A DNA stretch of 64,000 nt from Streptomyces violaceoruber (lineage in GTDB: Bacteria > Actinomycetota > Actinomycetes > Streptomycetales > Streptomycetaceae): positions 434,001 through 498,000 of the forward strand of contig NZ_CP137734.1 in NCBI RefSeq assembly GCF_033406955.1, read 5' to 3'. Shown piece after piece: positions 43,289 to 51,758 of the stretch. The notes under the pieces are model-generated. The model was not told the origin of the DNA. It searched no databases and saw only the letters and a program-made list of their open reading frames with translations. Every line of letters begins with the position of its first letter. Position 1 is the first letter of the stretch. The position numbers and the translations under genes were made by a program.

Positions 43289-44791
43289 GTGTCCAACTCC
43301 TCACGCGATTCAGCCGAAGGCGCCGGCTGGGGCTCCGCCGAGCCCGGCGCCTACCGAGCGCTCATGCCGGGGCGCACCGAGAAGCTGTCCTGGCTGAGCC
43401 CGAGAACGCTGTGGGCCGCCCGCAACGGCGTGCTGGCCTCCTGGTTCGGGGACCCCACGGGCCGGACCCGCTCCCGCTGGGTGGCGCAGCGGGCGGCGGC
43501 CGGCGCACCGGCCGACAAGGTGATCGGGCGGGACGACCCCGACCGGTTCTCCTTCCTGGTCATCGGTGACACGGGCGAGGGCGACGATCCCCAGTACGCC
43601 GTCGTGCCCGGGTTGTTGGAGGCCGGCCGGGACACCCGGTTCGCGGTCCTCGCGAGCGACGTGATCTACCCGGTGGGCAGCGCCGACGACTACGGCACGA
43701 AGTTCTTCCGCCCCTACCGCGACTACCGGGCGCCCATATACGCGATACCGGGGAACCACGACTGGTACGAGGACCTGGGCGGCTTCATGCGGGTCTTCTG
43801 CGACGACGCCCCGCCCCTCGCCCCGGAGGCCGCGCCGCGCCGGTTCTCCCGCGCGTGGCTGCGGTCCCTGTTGTGGCACCGGCCGCGTCCGGAGGACGGT
43901 GCCCGACTGACCGAGGCGCGCGAGCTGCGCCCGGCGCCCTCCCAGCAGGCCGCTCAGCCGGGACCGTACTGGGCCGTCGACGCCGGTCCGGTCAGGATCG
44001 TCGGCATCGACACCGGTCTGCTGGGCACCGTCGACGCCGAGCAGGGTGCCTGGCTGCGCGAGGTGTCGGCGGGAGACCGGCCGAAGATCCTGGTCACCGG
44101 CTCGCCCCTGTACGTGGACGGCGAGCACCACCCGTGCGAGATCGAGGGCGGCGGCACGGTCGACGACATCGTGCGCGACCCGGCCCACCACTACGTCGCG
44201 GCGATCGGCGGCGACATCCACAACTACCAGCGCTACCCGGTCGACGTGGACGGCCGCACCGTGCAGTACGTCGTGGCGGGCGGCGGGGGTGCGTTCATGC
44301 ACGCCACGCACACCATCCCGCGCGTCTCGGTGGCCGGCGTCACCGAGGACGACTTCCGCTCCTATCCGCTGCGCGGCGACTCGCTGGCCTTCTACAGCGC
44401 GCTGTACGGCCGCCGGCTGCGGATGCGGCGCCTGTTCACCCTCACGGAGGCCGAGGCGACGGCCGTGATCGCCGAACGCCTCGGCATCCGCACCGGCCGC
44501 GCGCCGGGGGACGGCGCGCGGGTCACCCGGCGCACCCGGATCGTGGCCGGGCTGCTCGGCACCGCGCGGCGGCCCGAGCGCCGCAAGCGGTTCCGGCTGC
44601 CCGTGCGCAAGATCTACACGTCGGTGTTCTCGCCGGGGTCGGCGACGTACAGCCCGCCCTTCTTCAAGTGCTTCCTGCGTCTGGACGTGACGCCGGAGGC
44701 GGTCAGGCTGCGCTGTTACGCCGCCACGGGGAACCGGGCGCAGGAGGTGGACCCGCCGGTCGAGGACGAGGTGACGATCCCGCTCGGGTGA
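43289..44791 (+). CDS. Metallophosphoesterase (calcineurin-like)
   Basis: 500 aa. Dimetal motifs are LVIGDTGEGDD, VIYPVG-type second motif (ASDVIYPVGSADDYG), IPGNHDWYED, VTGSPLY and GGDIHNYQRYPV. The N-terminal 80 residues and the C-terminal 170 residues (around GRRLRMRRLFTLTEAEATAVIAE and YTSVFSPGSATYSPPFFKCFLRLDV) are family-specific. No signal peptide is seen, so it should be cytoplasmic. GTG 43289 is the first plausible start. Substrate unknown. Confidence 0.82.
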   Translation: MSNSSRDSAEGAGWGSAEPGAYRALMPGRTEKLSWLSPRTLWAARNGVLASWFGDPTGRTRSRWVAQRAAAGAPADKVIGRDDPDRFSFLVIGDTGEGDDPQYAVVPGLLEAGRDTRFAVLASDVIYPVGSADDYGTKFFRPYRDYRAPIYAIPGNHDWYEDLGGFMRVFCDDAPPLAPEAAPRRFSRAWLRSLLWHRPRPEDGARLTEARELRPAPSQQAAQPGPYWAVDAGPVRIVGIDTGLLGTVDAEQGAWLREVSAGDRPKILVTGSPLYVDGEHHPCEIEGGGTVDDIVRDPAHHYVAAIGGDIHNYQRYPVDVDGRTVQYVVAGGGGAFMHATHTIPRVSVAGVTEDDFRSYPLRGDSLAFYSALYGRRLRMRRLFTLTEAEATAVIAERLGIRTGRAPGDGARVTRRTRIVAGLLGTARRPERRKRFRLPVRKIYTSVFSPGSATYSPPFFKCFLRLDVTPEAVRLRCYAATGNRAQEVDPPVEDEVTIPLG

Positions 44792-44821
44792 CCGGCGGGC
44801 CCCCCGCAGGCCGCAGCCGCC

Positions 44822-45820
44822 TCACCAGCGGCCCGCCTCGCTGCCGACGACCGGCTCCGAGGGGGTGCCGTCGACGCCCACGGGTACGTCGCCGGTCAGC
44901 ATCACCCGGTGCATGGTCCGGGGGTGGTCGAGGTGGGCGTGGTCGCCGGGGGCGAGGTGGATGGTGGCCCGGTTGTCCCAGAAGGCGACGCTGCCGGGCT
45001 CCCAGCGGAAGCGGACCGTGTACTCGGGGCGGGTGGCCTGCTCGACGAGGAGTTCCAGGATCGCCGCGCTCTCCGGGCGGGAGAGCCCGGCGATCTGCTC
45101 GACGTAGTAGCCGTTGACGAACAGCACCCGCTCCCCCGTCTCCGGGTGGACCCGGACCAGCGGGTGCACCGTCGCGGTCTGGTGGTGCAGAAGGTGCCGG
45201 ACGTACGCGTCGTCGCCGGGCCGGGGCTGGTAGCCGACGCCGAGGCGGTGTTCGGCGCGCAGGGTGTCGACGAAGGCGCGCAGCGGGGCGGACAGTCCGG
45301 CGTAGGCGGCGGCGAGGTTCGCCCAGGTGGTGTCGCCGCCGTAGGGGGGTACCGTCTCGGCGCGCAGGACGGTCGCGGCCGGCGGGTCGACGCGGGCGCC
45401 GTGGTCGCAGTGCCAGCCGCGCAGCAGTGTGTGGCGCCGGCGCCGCAGCCACTCGTCGTGCTCCATCCCGAAGCGCTCGCCCAGCTCCAGCCGGTCGGCG
45501 GTCGTCTCGATCTCCGGGAAGCCGGCCGGGGAGGCCTTGCCGCGCCGGGGCAGGACGACCGGCTCGCCGAAGAGACGGGCGAACGCGACGTGCCCGGCGT
45601 GGTCGAGGCGCTGGTCGCGGAAGAACACCACCTTCCAGCGCAGTACCGCCGACCGCACCGCCGCGACCTGTGCGGCGTCGAGGCCCGCCGCCAGGTCGAC
45701 GCCGCGGATCTCGGCGCCGATGTGTCCGGCGACCGGTTCCACCTCGATTCCCGTCCTCCCGTCCGTTGCCGTGTCCCTGGCGCTGTCCCTCGCGCTGTCC
45801 TTCGCGCTGTCCGTCGTCAT
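44822..45820 (-). CDS. TauD/TfdA family dioxygenase
   Basis: 332 aa Fe(II)/2-oxoglutarate dioxygenase. The HxD part of the facial triad is in WHCDHG (with GDTTWANLAAAYAGL after it) and the second His in WDNRATIHLAPGD. The 2-oxoglutarate-binding Arg lies in RTMHRVML. The closest kinds are taurine and alkylsulfatase/TfdA-type enzymes that release sulfite, sulfate or phenol; the substrate is not predictable. The N-terminus has short repeats (DSAKDSARDSARDTATD) from 12-bp repeats. It is divergent from the aldo/keto reductase gene. Confidence 0.85.
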   Translation of the reverse strand: MTTDSAKDSARDSARDTATDGRTGIEVEPVAGHIGAEIRGVDLAAGLDAAQVAAVRSAVLRWKVVFFRDQRLDHAGHVAFARLFGEPVVLPRRGKASPAGFPEIETTADRLELGERFGMEHDEWLRRRRHTLLRGWHCDHGARVDPPAATVLRAETVPPYGGDTTWANLAAAYAGLSAPLRAFVDTLRAEHRLGVGYQPRPGDDAYVRHLLHHQTATVHPLVRVHPETGERVLFVNGYYVEQIAGLSRPESAAILELLVEQATRPEYTVRFRWEPGSVAFWDNRATIHLAPGDHAHLDHPRTMHRVMLTGDVPVGVDGTPSEPVVGSEAGRW

Positions 45821-45932
45821 GCGGAGATCGTGGCAGACCCTCCGCCGCGCCGTCCGGTTGATCACCGGTCGCTGCCTGGGCGAGGCTGGACGGGCGGCAC
45901 ACCGCCGCGCACAGTCGAGGGAAGGTCCCACG

Positions 45933-46763
45933 GTGATCAGCATTCCCGCGTACACGCTCAACGACGGCACCAGCCTCCCCGCCCTGGGCCTGGGCACCTG
46001 GCCGATGAAGGACGAGGAGGCCGAACGGGCGGTCCGCGCCGCCCTGGAGACGGGGTACCGCCTGATCGACACGGCGACGAACTACCGCAACGAGACCGGC
46101 GTCGGCCGCGGGGTCGCCTCCGCCGGTCTCCCCCGCGAGGAGATCGTCGTGACGACCAAGCTGCCCGGCCGGCACCACGGCTACGAGGAGACGCTCGCCT
46201 CCTTCGAGGAGTCCCGCGCCCGTCTCGGTCTGGAGTACGTCGACCTGTACCTGATCCACTGGCCGCTGCCGCGCGTGGACAAGTACGTCGACTCCTGGAA
46301 GGCCATGGTCAAGCTGCGCGAGGACGGCCTCGTACGTTCGGTGGGCGTCTCCAACTTCACGGCGGAGCACATCGAGCGGCTGGAGCGGGAGACGGGCGTC
46401 CTGCCGTCCGTCAACCAGATCGAGCTGCACCCGCTCCTCCCGCAGGACGAGCTGCGCGCCTACCACGAGCGCAAGGGCATCCGCACCGAGAGCTGGAGCC
46501 CGCTGGGCCGGGGCAGCGACCTGCTGGACGACCCCGCCGTCGCCGCGGTCGCCGCGGCGCACGGTGTGACGCCCGCCCAGGCGGTCCTGCGCTGGCACAC
46601 CCAGCTGGGCGCGGTGCCGATCCCGAAGTCCGCCGACCCGGCGCGGCAGCGGGCGAACCTGGACGTCTTCGGCTTCGAACTGGACGCCGAGCAGCTGCGC
46701 GCGGTGGCGGACCGCGTCCACCGGCGGATCGGCGGCGACCCGGAGGTGCACGAGGAGTTCTGA
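45933..46763 (+). CDS. Aldo/keto reductase
   Basis: 276 aa AKR of the 2,5-diketo-D-gluconate reductase type. Tetrad residues are in RLIDTATNYRNE (Asp and Tyr), VTTKLPGRHHG (Lys) and LIHWPLPR (His). The NADPH-binding IPKSADPARQRANLDVF region is complete. GTG 45933 has GAGGGAAGG about 7 nt upstream. It reduces an aldehyde or ketone; the substrate is unknown. The LigD-PE gene follows after 56 bp. Confidence 0.9.
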   Translation: MISIPAYTLNDGTSLPALGLGTWPMKDEEAERAVRAALETGYRLIDTATNYRNETGVGRGVASAGLPREEIVVTTKLPGRHHGYEETLASFEESRARLGLEYVDLYLIHWPLPRVDKYVDSWKAMVKLREDGLVRSVGVSNFTAEHIERLERETGVLPSVNQIELHPLLPQDELRAYHERKGIRTESWSPLGRGSDLLDDPAVAAVAAAHGVTPAQAVLRWHTQLGAVPIPKSADPARQRANLDVFGFELDAEQLRAVADRVHRRIGGDPEVHEEF

Positions 46764-46819
46764 GCGGGGTACCCGGCCCGGGCCGGTGAGGATCGAGGGC
46801 TCCCGGGAAGGAGCGGCAG

Positions 46820-47461
46820 GTGGACGGTGAGGACGACGGGCTGCGGGACTACCACGGCAAACGGGACTTCGGCCGCACCGGGGAGCCCGCGGGGCCGGGG
46901 GCGCCCGGCGAGGGCGGAGCCCCGGGTGGGGACGGGCCACCGCGCTTCGTCGTGCAGATCCACGACGCGAGCACCCTGCACTTCGACTTCCGCCTGCAGG
47001 TGGCCGACGTGCTGAAGTCCTGGTCCGTGCCGAAGGGGCCGTCGGCCGACCCGCGCGACAAGCGGCTCGCGGTGCCGACGGAGGACCATCCGCTGGAGTA
47101 CGAGGAGTTCGAGGGCGTGATCCCGGCGGGTGAGTACGGGGGCGGCACGGTCATCGTGTGGGACCACGGCACCTACGACCCGCTGAGCCACGACCGGCGG
47201 GGACGGCCCGTCGACTTCGCCGAGTCGCTCGCGCACGGGCACGCCCGGTTCCGGCTGCACGGCGCGAAGCTGCGCGGCGAGTACGCGCTGACCCGGTTCC
47301 GCGGCGGCCCGGACGGCGACGCCGGCGCGGACGCGGCGTGGCTGCTGGTCAAGACGGCCGGCGGCGGGCGCGGGCACGGCACCCCCGATCCCCGGCGGGC
47401 CCGGTCCGCGCGCACCGGCCGGACGCTGGCGCGGGTGGCCGCGGAGCACGGCGAGGAGTAG
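46820..47461 (+). CDS. Stand-alone LigD 3'-phosphoesterase domain protein
   Basis: 213 aa containing just the PE domain of bacterial DNA ligase D. Motifs are FVVQIHDASTLHFDFRLQV (metal His/Asp/Arg cluster), LKSWSVPKGPS, RLAVPTEDHPLEYEEFEG and GGGTVIVWDHGTY. The PE module removes 3'-phosphate or a 3'-ribonucleotide during non-homologous end joining. Polymerase and ligase modules are absent, so it is a separate processing factor; Ku is not in the window. GTG 46820 follows GGGAAGGAG. Confidence 0.88.
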   Translation: MDGEDDGLRDYHGKRDFGRTGEPAGPGAPGEGGAPGGDGPPRFVVQIHDASTLHFDFRLQVADVLKSWSVPKGPSADPRDKRLAVPTEDHPLEYEEFEGVIPAGEYGGGTVIVWDHGTYDPLSHDRRGRPVDFAESLAHGHARFRLHGAKLRGEYALTRFRGGPDGDAGADAAWLLVKTAGGGRGHGTPDPRRARSARTGRTLARVAAEHGEE

Positions 47462-47493
47462 GGGCGGGCCGGAGCAGGGGCCGCACGGCCGGT

Positions 47494-49881
47494 TCACTCC
47501 GGGGGCAGGGGCTGTTCGGCCCAGATGGTCTTGCCGGTGTCCGTCTGGCGGCTGCCCCAGCGCTGGGTGAGCTGGGCGACCAGGAGCAGGCCCCGGCCGC
47601 CCTCGTCGAAGGCGTGGGCGCGGCGCAGGTGGGGCGAGGTGGAGCTGGCGTCGGAGACCTCGCAGATGAGCGCGGTGTGGCGGATGAGGCGCAACTGGAT
47701 GGGCGGCTCGCCGTAGCGGATCGCGTTGGTGACCAGTTCGCTGACCACGAGTTCGGTGACGAAGGCCGTGTCGTCCAGCCCCCAGGCCGTCAGCTGTTCG
47801 CCGACGGACCGCCTGGCGGCCGCCACTCCGGCGGGGTCGGGAGGGACGTCCCAGGTGCGCACCCGGTCCTCGCCCAGCGCGCGGGTGCGGGCCAGCAGGA
47901 GCGCGACGTCGTCACCGGGCTCCTCGGGCAGCACGGCCTTGAGGACGCCGTCGCACAGTGCCTCCAGGGAGGTCGCGGGGGCGGCCAGCGCCCGGCACAG
48001 TTCCGTGGTGGCGTGGTCGACGTCGCGGTCCCGGTCCTCGACCAGTCCGTCGGTGTAGAGGGCGACGACGGAGCCCTCCGGCAGCTCCAGCTCCGTCGCC
48101 TCGAAGGGCAGTCCGCCGACGCCGAGCGGCGGCCCGGCGGTCATGTCGACGAGGCGGGTGGTGCCGTCCGGGAGGAGGACGGCGGGTGCCGGGTGACCGG
48201 CGGCGGCCAGGGCCAGTCGGCGGGAGACGGGGTCGTACACGGCGTACAGGCAGGTGGCTCCCAGTTCGGCGACCTCCGTGCCGCCGCCGTCGTACGCGCC
48301 GCCGGCCGCGAGGTGGGAGACGAGGTCGTCGAGGTGGGTGAGGAGCTCGTCCGGGGGCAGATCGACGTCGGCGAGGGTGCGGACGGCCGTGCACAGGCGG
48401 CCCATGGTCGCCGTCGACGGGATGCCGTGGCCCACGACGTCGCCGACGACGAGGCCGACGCGGGTGCCGGAGAGCGGGATGACGTCGAACCAGTCGCCGC
48501 CGATGCCCGCCGCGGACGCGGAGGGGAGGTAGCGGTGGGCCACCTCGACCGCGGCCTGGCCGGGCAGGTCCCTGGGGAGCAGGCTGTGCTGGATCGCCAG
48601 GGCCGTGGAGCGCTCGCGGGCGAAGCGGCGGGCGTTGTCCATGGAGACGGCTGCCCGGGAGACCAGTTCCTCGGCGAGTACGGCGTCCTCCGCGGCGTAC
48701 GGCTCCCGGGGCGCGGTCCGGGCGGCCAGCACGACGCCCAGGGTGGTGCCGCGGGCACGCAGGGGGACGGACAGGGTCGAGCAGACGGCTTCGCGGAACG
48801 GGCGGTTGTGCGGGGTCTCGGCCTCTCGGGTGCGCATCCACCGGTCGAAGTCCGGGTCGCCGGGGCCGCTGAGGACGACGCGGCCCTCCCGTACCGCCCG
48901 GACGGGCGGGCTGTCGGACGGGTGGATCTCCTGCCCGCCGAGGTGCACGGCGGGGGTGGGGAAGCCCTCGGTGGCGGAGACGTGGGCCACCCGGCGCAGT
49001 TCCCCGGAGCCGGGCGGCACGGCGAGGGGCTCGTCGGTGCCGAGCACCCAGTCGAGCAGGTCGACGCTGGCGAAACCGGCGAACCGGGGTACGAGGAGCC
49101 CGACCAGTTCCTCGGCGGTGCGGACGACGTCGAGGGTGCTGCCGACCGCCCCGGCCGCGTTCAACAGGGCCAGCCGCTCCCGGGCCCGGTGCTGCTCGGT
49201 GCTCTCCAGCGCCGCCATGGCGACGGCGGTGAGCGTGCCGGAGGCATCGTGGACCGGCCAGATCTCCACGGTCCAGGCGTGCAGGCAGCTGCCCGCGGGC
49301 GCCGGGGCATAGCTCTCGTACTGGACGGGCCGTCCCCGGTCGGCCGCCACCCGCAGGTGGTGCAGGAAGCTCCGGGGGTCACCTTCGAAGTCGGCCAGCG
49401 TGTCGGACAGGCTGCGGCCGAGCAGTTCCTCGGCGGGCCTGCCCATCATCCGGCACGCGGTGTCGTTGACGTGTACGAAGCGCAGCTCGGGGTCGAGGAC
49501 GGACATGGACAGGGAGGCCTGCCGTACGGCGTCGTCGATCAGGGCGGGCGCCGGGCCGCCGGGCACGTCGGCGGTGGCCAGGTAGCCGCCGGGAGCGCCG
49601 TCGGCGCCCCGCAGGGGGCGGATCCGCAGCCCGAGGCTCACCGGGCGGCCGTCCCGGTGGCGGACCACGACGGTGCCGGACAGGGCGGTGCCCGCCGGGT
49701 CGGCGCGGGACAGGGGGCGGGTGGGTGCGCCCCGCGCGAGCAGGTCCCGCGCGGGGCGTCCGACGACCTCCTCGGCCGCGTGTCCGGTGAGCCGCCGCGC
49801 ACCGTCGCTCCAGCCCGTCACCAGTCCGCGGGCGTCGACGGTCATCGCGGCGGAGGAATCCTCCATGCCGTCCAGGATCAT
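47494..49881 (-). CDS. Multidomain PP2C SpoIIE phosphatase with PAS, GAF and ATPase domains
   Basis: About 795 aa. Order: PAS domain (about 5-115), second PAS (about 120-235, with LSMSVLDPELRFVHVNDTACRMMG), GAF (about 250-420), SpoIIE/PP2C (about 430-665, with GIGGDWFDVIPL, LVVGDVVGHGIPS, ALYTDGLVEDRD and GDDVALLLAR), and HATPase_c at the end (LVVSELVTNAIRYGEPPIQL, DEGGRGLLLVAQL). It combines the phosphatase and anti-sigma-kinase-like modules of partner-switching in one protein. The start is uncertain (TTG 49902, ATG 49881 or ATG 49866). Confidence 0.88.
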   Translation of the reverse strand: MILDGMEDSSAAMTVDARGLVTGWSDGARRLTGHAAEEVVGRPARDLLARGAPTRPLSRADPAGTALSGTVVVRHRDGRPVSLGLRIRPLRGADGAPGGYLATADVPGGPAPALIDDAVRQASLSMSVLDPELRFVHVNDTACRMMGRPAEELLGRSLSDTLADFEGDPRSFLHHLRVAADRGRPVQYESYAPAPAGSCLHAWTVEIWPVHDASGTLTAVAMAALESTEQHRARERLALLNAAGAVGSTLDVVRTAEELVGLLVPRFAGFASVDLLDWVLGTDEPLAVPPGSGELRRVAHVSATEGFPTPAVHLGGQEIHPSDSPPVRAVREGRVVLSGPGDPDFDRWMRTREAETPHNRPFREAVCSTLSVPLRARGTTLGVVLAARTAPREPYAAEDAVLAEELVSRAAVSMDNARRFARERSTALAIQHSLLPRDLPGQAAVEVAHRYLPSASAAGIGGDWFDVIPLSGTRVGLVVGDVVGHGIPSTATMGRLCTAVRTLADVDLPPDELLTHLDDLVSHLAAGGAYDGGGTEVAELGATCLYAVYDPVSRRLALAAAGHPAPAVLLPDGTTRLVDMTAGPPLGVGGLPFEATELELPEGSVVALYTDGLVEDRDRDVDHATTELCRALAAPATSLEALCDGVLKAVLPEEPGDDVALLLARTRALGEDRVRTWDVPPDPAGVAAARRSVGEQLTAWGLDDTAFVTELVVSELVTNAIRYGEPPIQLRLIRHTALICEVSDASSTSPHLRRAHAFDEGGRGLLLVAQLTQRWGSRQTDTGKTIWAEQPLPPE

Positions 49882-49927
49882 CCCAGGACGATGCGGTATC
49901 AACCGGGGCGGGGCGCGGGTGGCCCCG

Positions 49928-50395
49928 TCACGGTCGGTGAGCGCGGAGCGCGGCGAGGGCGCGGTCGGCGTGCGTGTTCATCCTGATCTCGCTGCGGACG
50001 ACCTCCAGCAGGGTGCGGTCCTGCCCGACGACGAAGGTGACCCGCTTGGTGGGAGCCAGGCTGAAGCCCCGCTTCACCCCGAACCGCTCGCGGACCGCAC
50101 CGTCGGTGTCGGACAGCAGCGGCATGCCCAGGGTGTGGCGCCCGGCGAACTCCTGCTGGCGTTCGACGGGGTCGCCGCTGACGCCGACGGGCCGGGCGCC
50201 GACCGCGGCGAACTCGGCGGCGAGGTCGCGGAAGTGACAGGCCTCCGCGGTGCAGCCGGTGGTCAGGGCGGCGGGGTAGAAGAAGAGGACGACCGGGCCG
50301 TCGGCGAGCAGTTCGGACAGGCGGCGCGGGGTGCCGGTCTCGTCCGGCAGCGTGAAGTCCTCGACGGTGTCGCCCACGGCGGGAAGCGCGCTCAT
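49928..50395 (-). CDS. Peroxiredoxin (BCP/PrxQ type)
   Basis: 155 aa. The thioredoxin fold has the active-site segment FFYPAALTTGCTAEACHFRD: the peroxidatic Cys and a second Cys five residues on, the PrxQ arrangement. It removes hydroperoxides at the expense of thioredoxin. The start ATG 50395 overlaps the stop of the DoxX-like gene by 4 bp, so expression is coupled. Last gene of the AraC, DoxX, peroxiredoxin unit. Confidence 0.92.
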   Translation of the reverse strand: MSALPAVGDTVEDFTLPDETGTPRRLSELLADGPVVLFFYPAALTTGCTAEACHFRDLAAEFAAVGARPVGVSGDPVERQQEFAGRHTLGMPLLSDTDGAVRERFGVKRGFSLAPTKRVTFVVGQDRTLLEVVRSEIRMNTHADRALAALRAHRP

Positions 50396-50772
50396 GACCG
50401 GCTCCCGGTGCTCTGGGCGACGGCGCGGGCCCACAGTACGAGCGGCACCTGCACGGGCAGCCGTCCGAGGGCGGCGGCCTGCTGCGGGGCGGGGCGGTGC
50501 CGCCAGTCCCAGGCCATCTTGACGTTGGCGGGGAACACCCCGACGAAGAAGGCCGCGGCACTCAGCGCGGCGGCCCTGCGGGTGCGCGGCACGGCGAGTC
50601 CGGCGGCCAGCGCGAGCTCGGCGACGCCGCTGGCGTACGTCCAGGCCCGGGGAGAGCCCGGCAGGGAGCGCGGGACGGTGGCGTCGAACGGGCGGGGCTG
50701 GGCGAAATGGGCGACACCCGCGGTGGCCAGCAGGCCGGCGAGCAGCAGGGGTGAGCGTTCGGACCGTGACAC
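50392..50772 (-). CDS. DoxX family protein
   Basis: 126 aa with about four hydrophobic helices (LLAGLLATAGVAHFAQP, YASGVAELALAAGLAVP, LSAAAFFVGVFPANVKM, QVPLVLWARAVAQS). The HF-x-PRPF and GVFPANVKMAWDW motifs match DoxX/MauE-like proteins. Coupling to a peroxiredoxin suggests a redox-protection role. GTG start at 50772. AraC-type regulator is upstream by 32 bp. Confidence 0.82.
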   Translation of the reverse strand: MSRSERSPLLLAGLLATAGVAHFAQPRPFDATVPRSLPGSPRAWTYASGVAELALAAGLAVPRTRRAAALSAAAFFVGVFPANVKMAWDWRHRPAPQQAAALGRLPVQVPLVLWARAVAQSTGSRS

Positions 50773-50804
50773 GGTTCCTCCTCATGGGGGCCTGCCGGGC
50801 GATA

Positions 50805-51704
50805 TTACTCGACGGTAAGAACCGGGGGGTGAGCGGTTCCCACCCGGCGGTTGTGGGTTCCGGGCGTACAGCCGAACGCACGCCGGAAGACGTCGATGAA
50901 CGCGCTGGCGGAGGACCAGCCGCAACGGTGGGCGACGGTGGTCACGGGCAGGTCGTCGGCGAGCATGCGCAGGGCGTGGTAGAGGCGGGACTGGGTGCGC
51001 CACTGGGGGAAGGTCATGCCGAACTCGCGGCGGAAGAGCCGGCTGAGGGTGCGTTCCGCGGTGCCGGTGGCGGCACCGAGGGCGGCGAGGGTGCGGGTGT
51101 CCGCGGGGTCGGCGTGGACCAGCGCGCAGACCTCGGCCAGCCGGGGGTCCCTGGGGGTGGGCAGGCGCAGGGGCTGCTGCGGCGAGGCGCGCAACTGGTC
51201 GCACAGCACGGCCAGGAGGCGGCCGCGTTCCGGGCCCGTGTCGCGGGGGTCGAGGGTGTAGGCGACGATCAGTTCGCGCAGCAGCGGGCCGACGGCGAGG
51301 ACGGCGGGGCTGTCCAGGCCGAGCGGGTTGGCGTCGGCGGGCAGGCCGACCAGGTGCAGGTCGAGTCGGCCGTGGGCGCGGTGGGCGTGCACGGTGCCGG
51401 CCGGGATCCAGATGGCGCGCGTCCCCGGCGCGAACCAGGTGCCGGACTCGGTGGTGACGGCTACGACGCCGGACCCGGCGTGGACGATCTGGTGCTCGTC
51501 GTGCCGGTGGGCGTCGATCCGCTGCCCGGCGTCCAGCCGCTGGGAGCGGGTCGGGGCGACCGGGGTGTGGCGGACGTCCGGTTGACGGATGGCCGATTCA
51601 CGGATGCCCGGTTGACGGATGCCCGGTTGACGGATGTCCGGTTGGCGGAGGCCGGGTTGACCGACGTTCGTGTGGCGGATGTTCGTGTGGCGGATGTTCG
51701 ACAC
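50805..51704 (-). CDS. AraC family regulator with nine N-terminal pentapeptide units
   Basis: 299 aa from GTG 51704, the only acceptable start before the conserved domain. Residues 4-48 are nine five-residue repeats (IRHTN, VGQPG, LRQPD, IRQPG, IRESA, VRHTP variants) encoded by a 15-bp minisatellite. Residues 50-150 form the cupin sensor (HDEHQIVHAGSGVVAV, WIPAGTVHAHRAHG). Residues about 190-290 form the double HTH (TLAALGAATGTAERTLSRLFRREFGMTFPQW and VAHRCGWSSASAFIDVFRRAFGCTPG). It is divergent from an MFS gene and upstream of DoxX/peroxiredoxin, both likely targets. Confidence 0.8.
   Translation of the reverse strand: MSNIRHTNIRHTNVGQPGLRQPDIRQPGIRQPGIRESAIRQPDVRHTPVAPTRSQRLDAGQRIDAHRHDEHQIVHAGSGVVAVTTESGTWFAPGTRAIWIPAGTVHAHRAHGRLDLHLVGLPADANPLGLDSPAVLAVGPLLRELIVAYTLDPRDTGPERGRLLAVLCDQLRASPQQPLRLPTPRDPRLAEVCALVHADPADTRTLAALGAATGTAERTLSRLFRREFGMTFPQWRTQSRLYHALRMLADDLPVTTVAHRCGWSSASAFIDVFRRAFGCTPGTHNRRVGTAHPPVLTVE
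51561..51695. repeat. 15-bp minisatellite between AraC and MFS genes
   Basis: Nine units with a 15-bp period, core CGGATGCCCGGTTGA on the plus strand. It is open in both directions: IRQPG-type units on the minus strand and ARLTD-type units on the plus strand. Confidence 0.85.
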
Positions 51705-51758
51705 AATCCGGCAGGTTATCGAAAGCGGGCCAGTCCCGGTACGCGTGACGATCGACGG

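Noticed and set aside
51561..51695. CRISPR-like array
   Set aside because: The units are a 15-bp head-to-tail minisatellite with no unique spacers, not a CRISPR repeat-spacer pattern.
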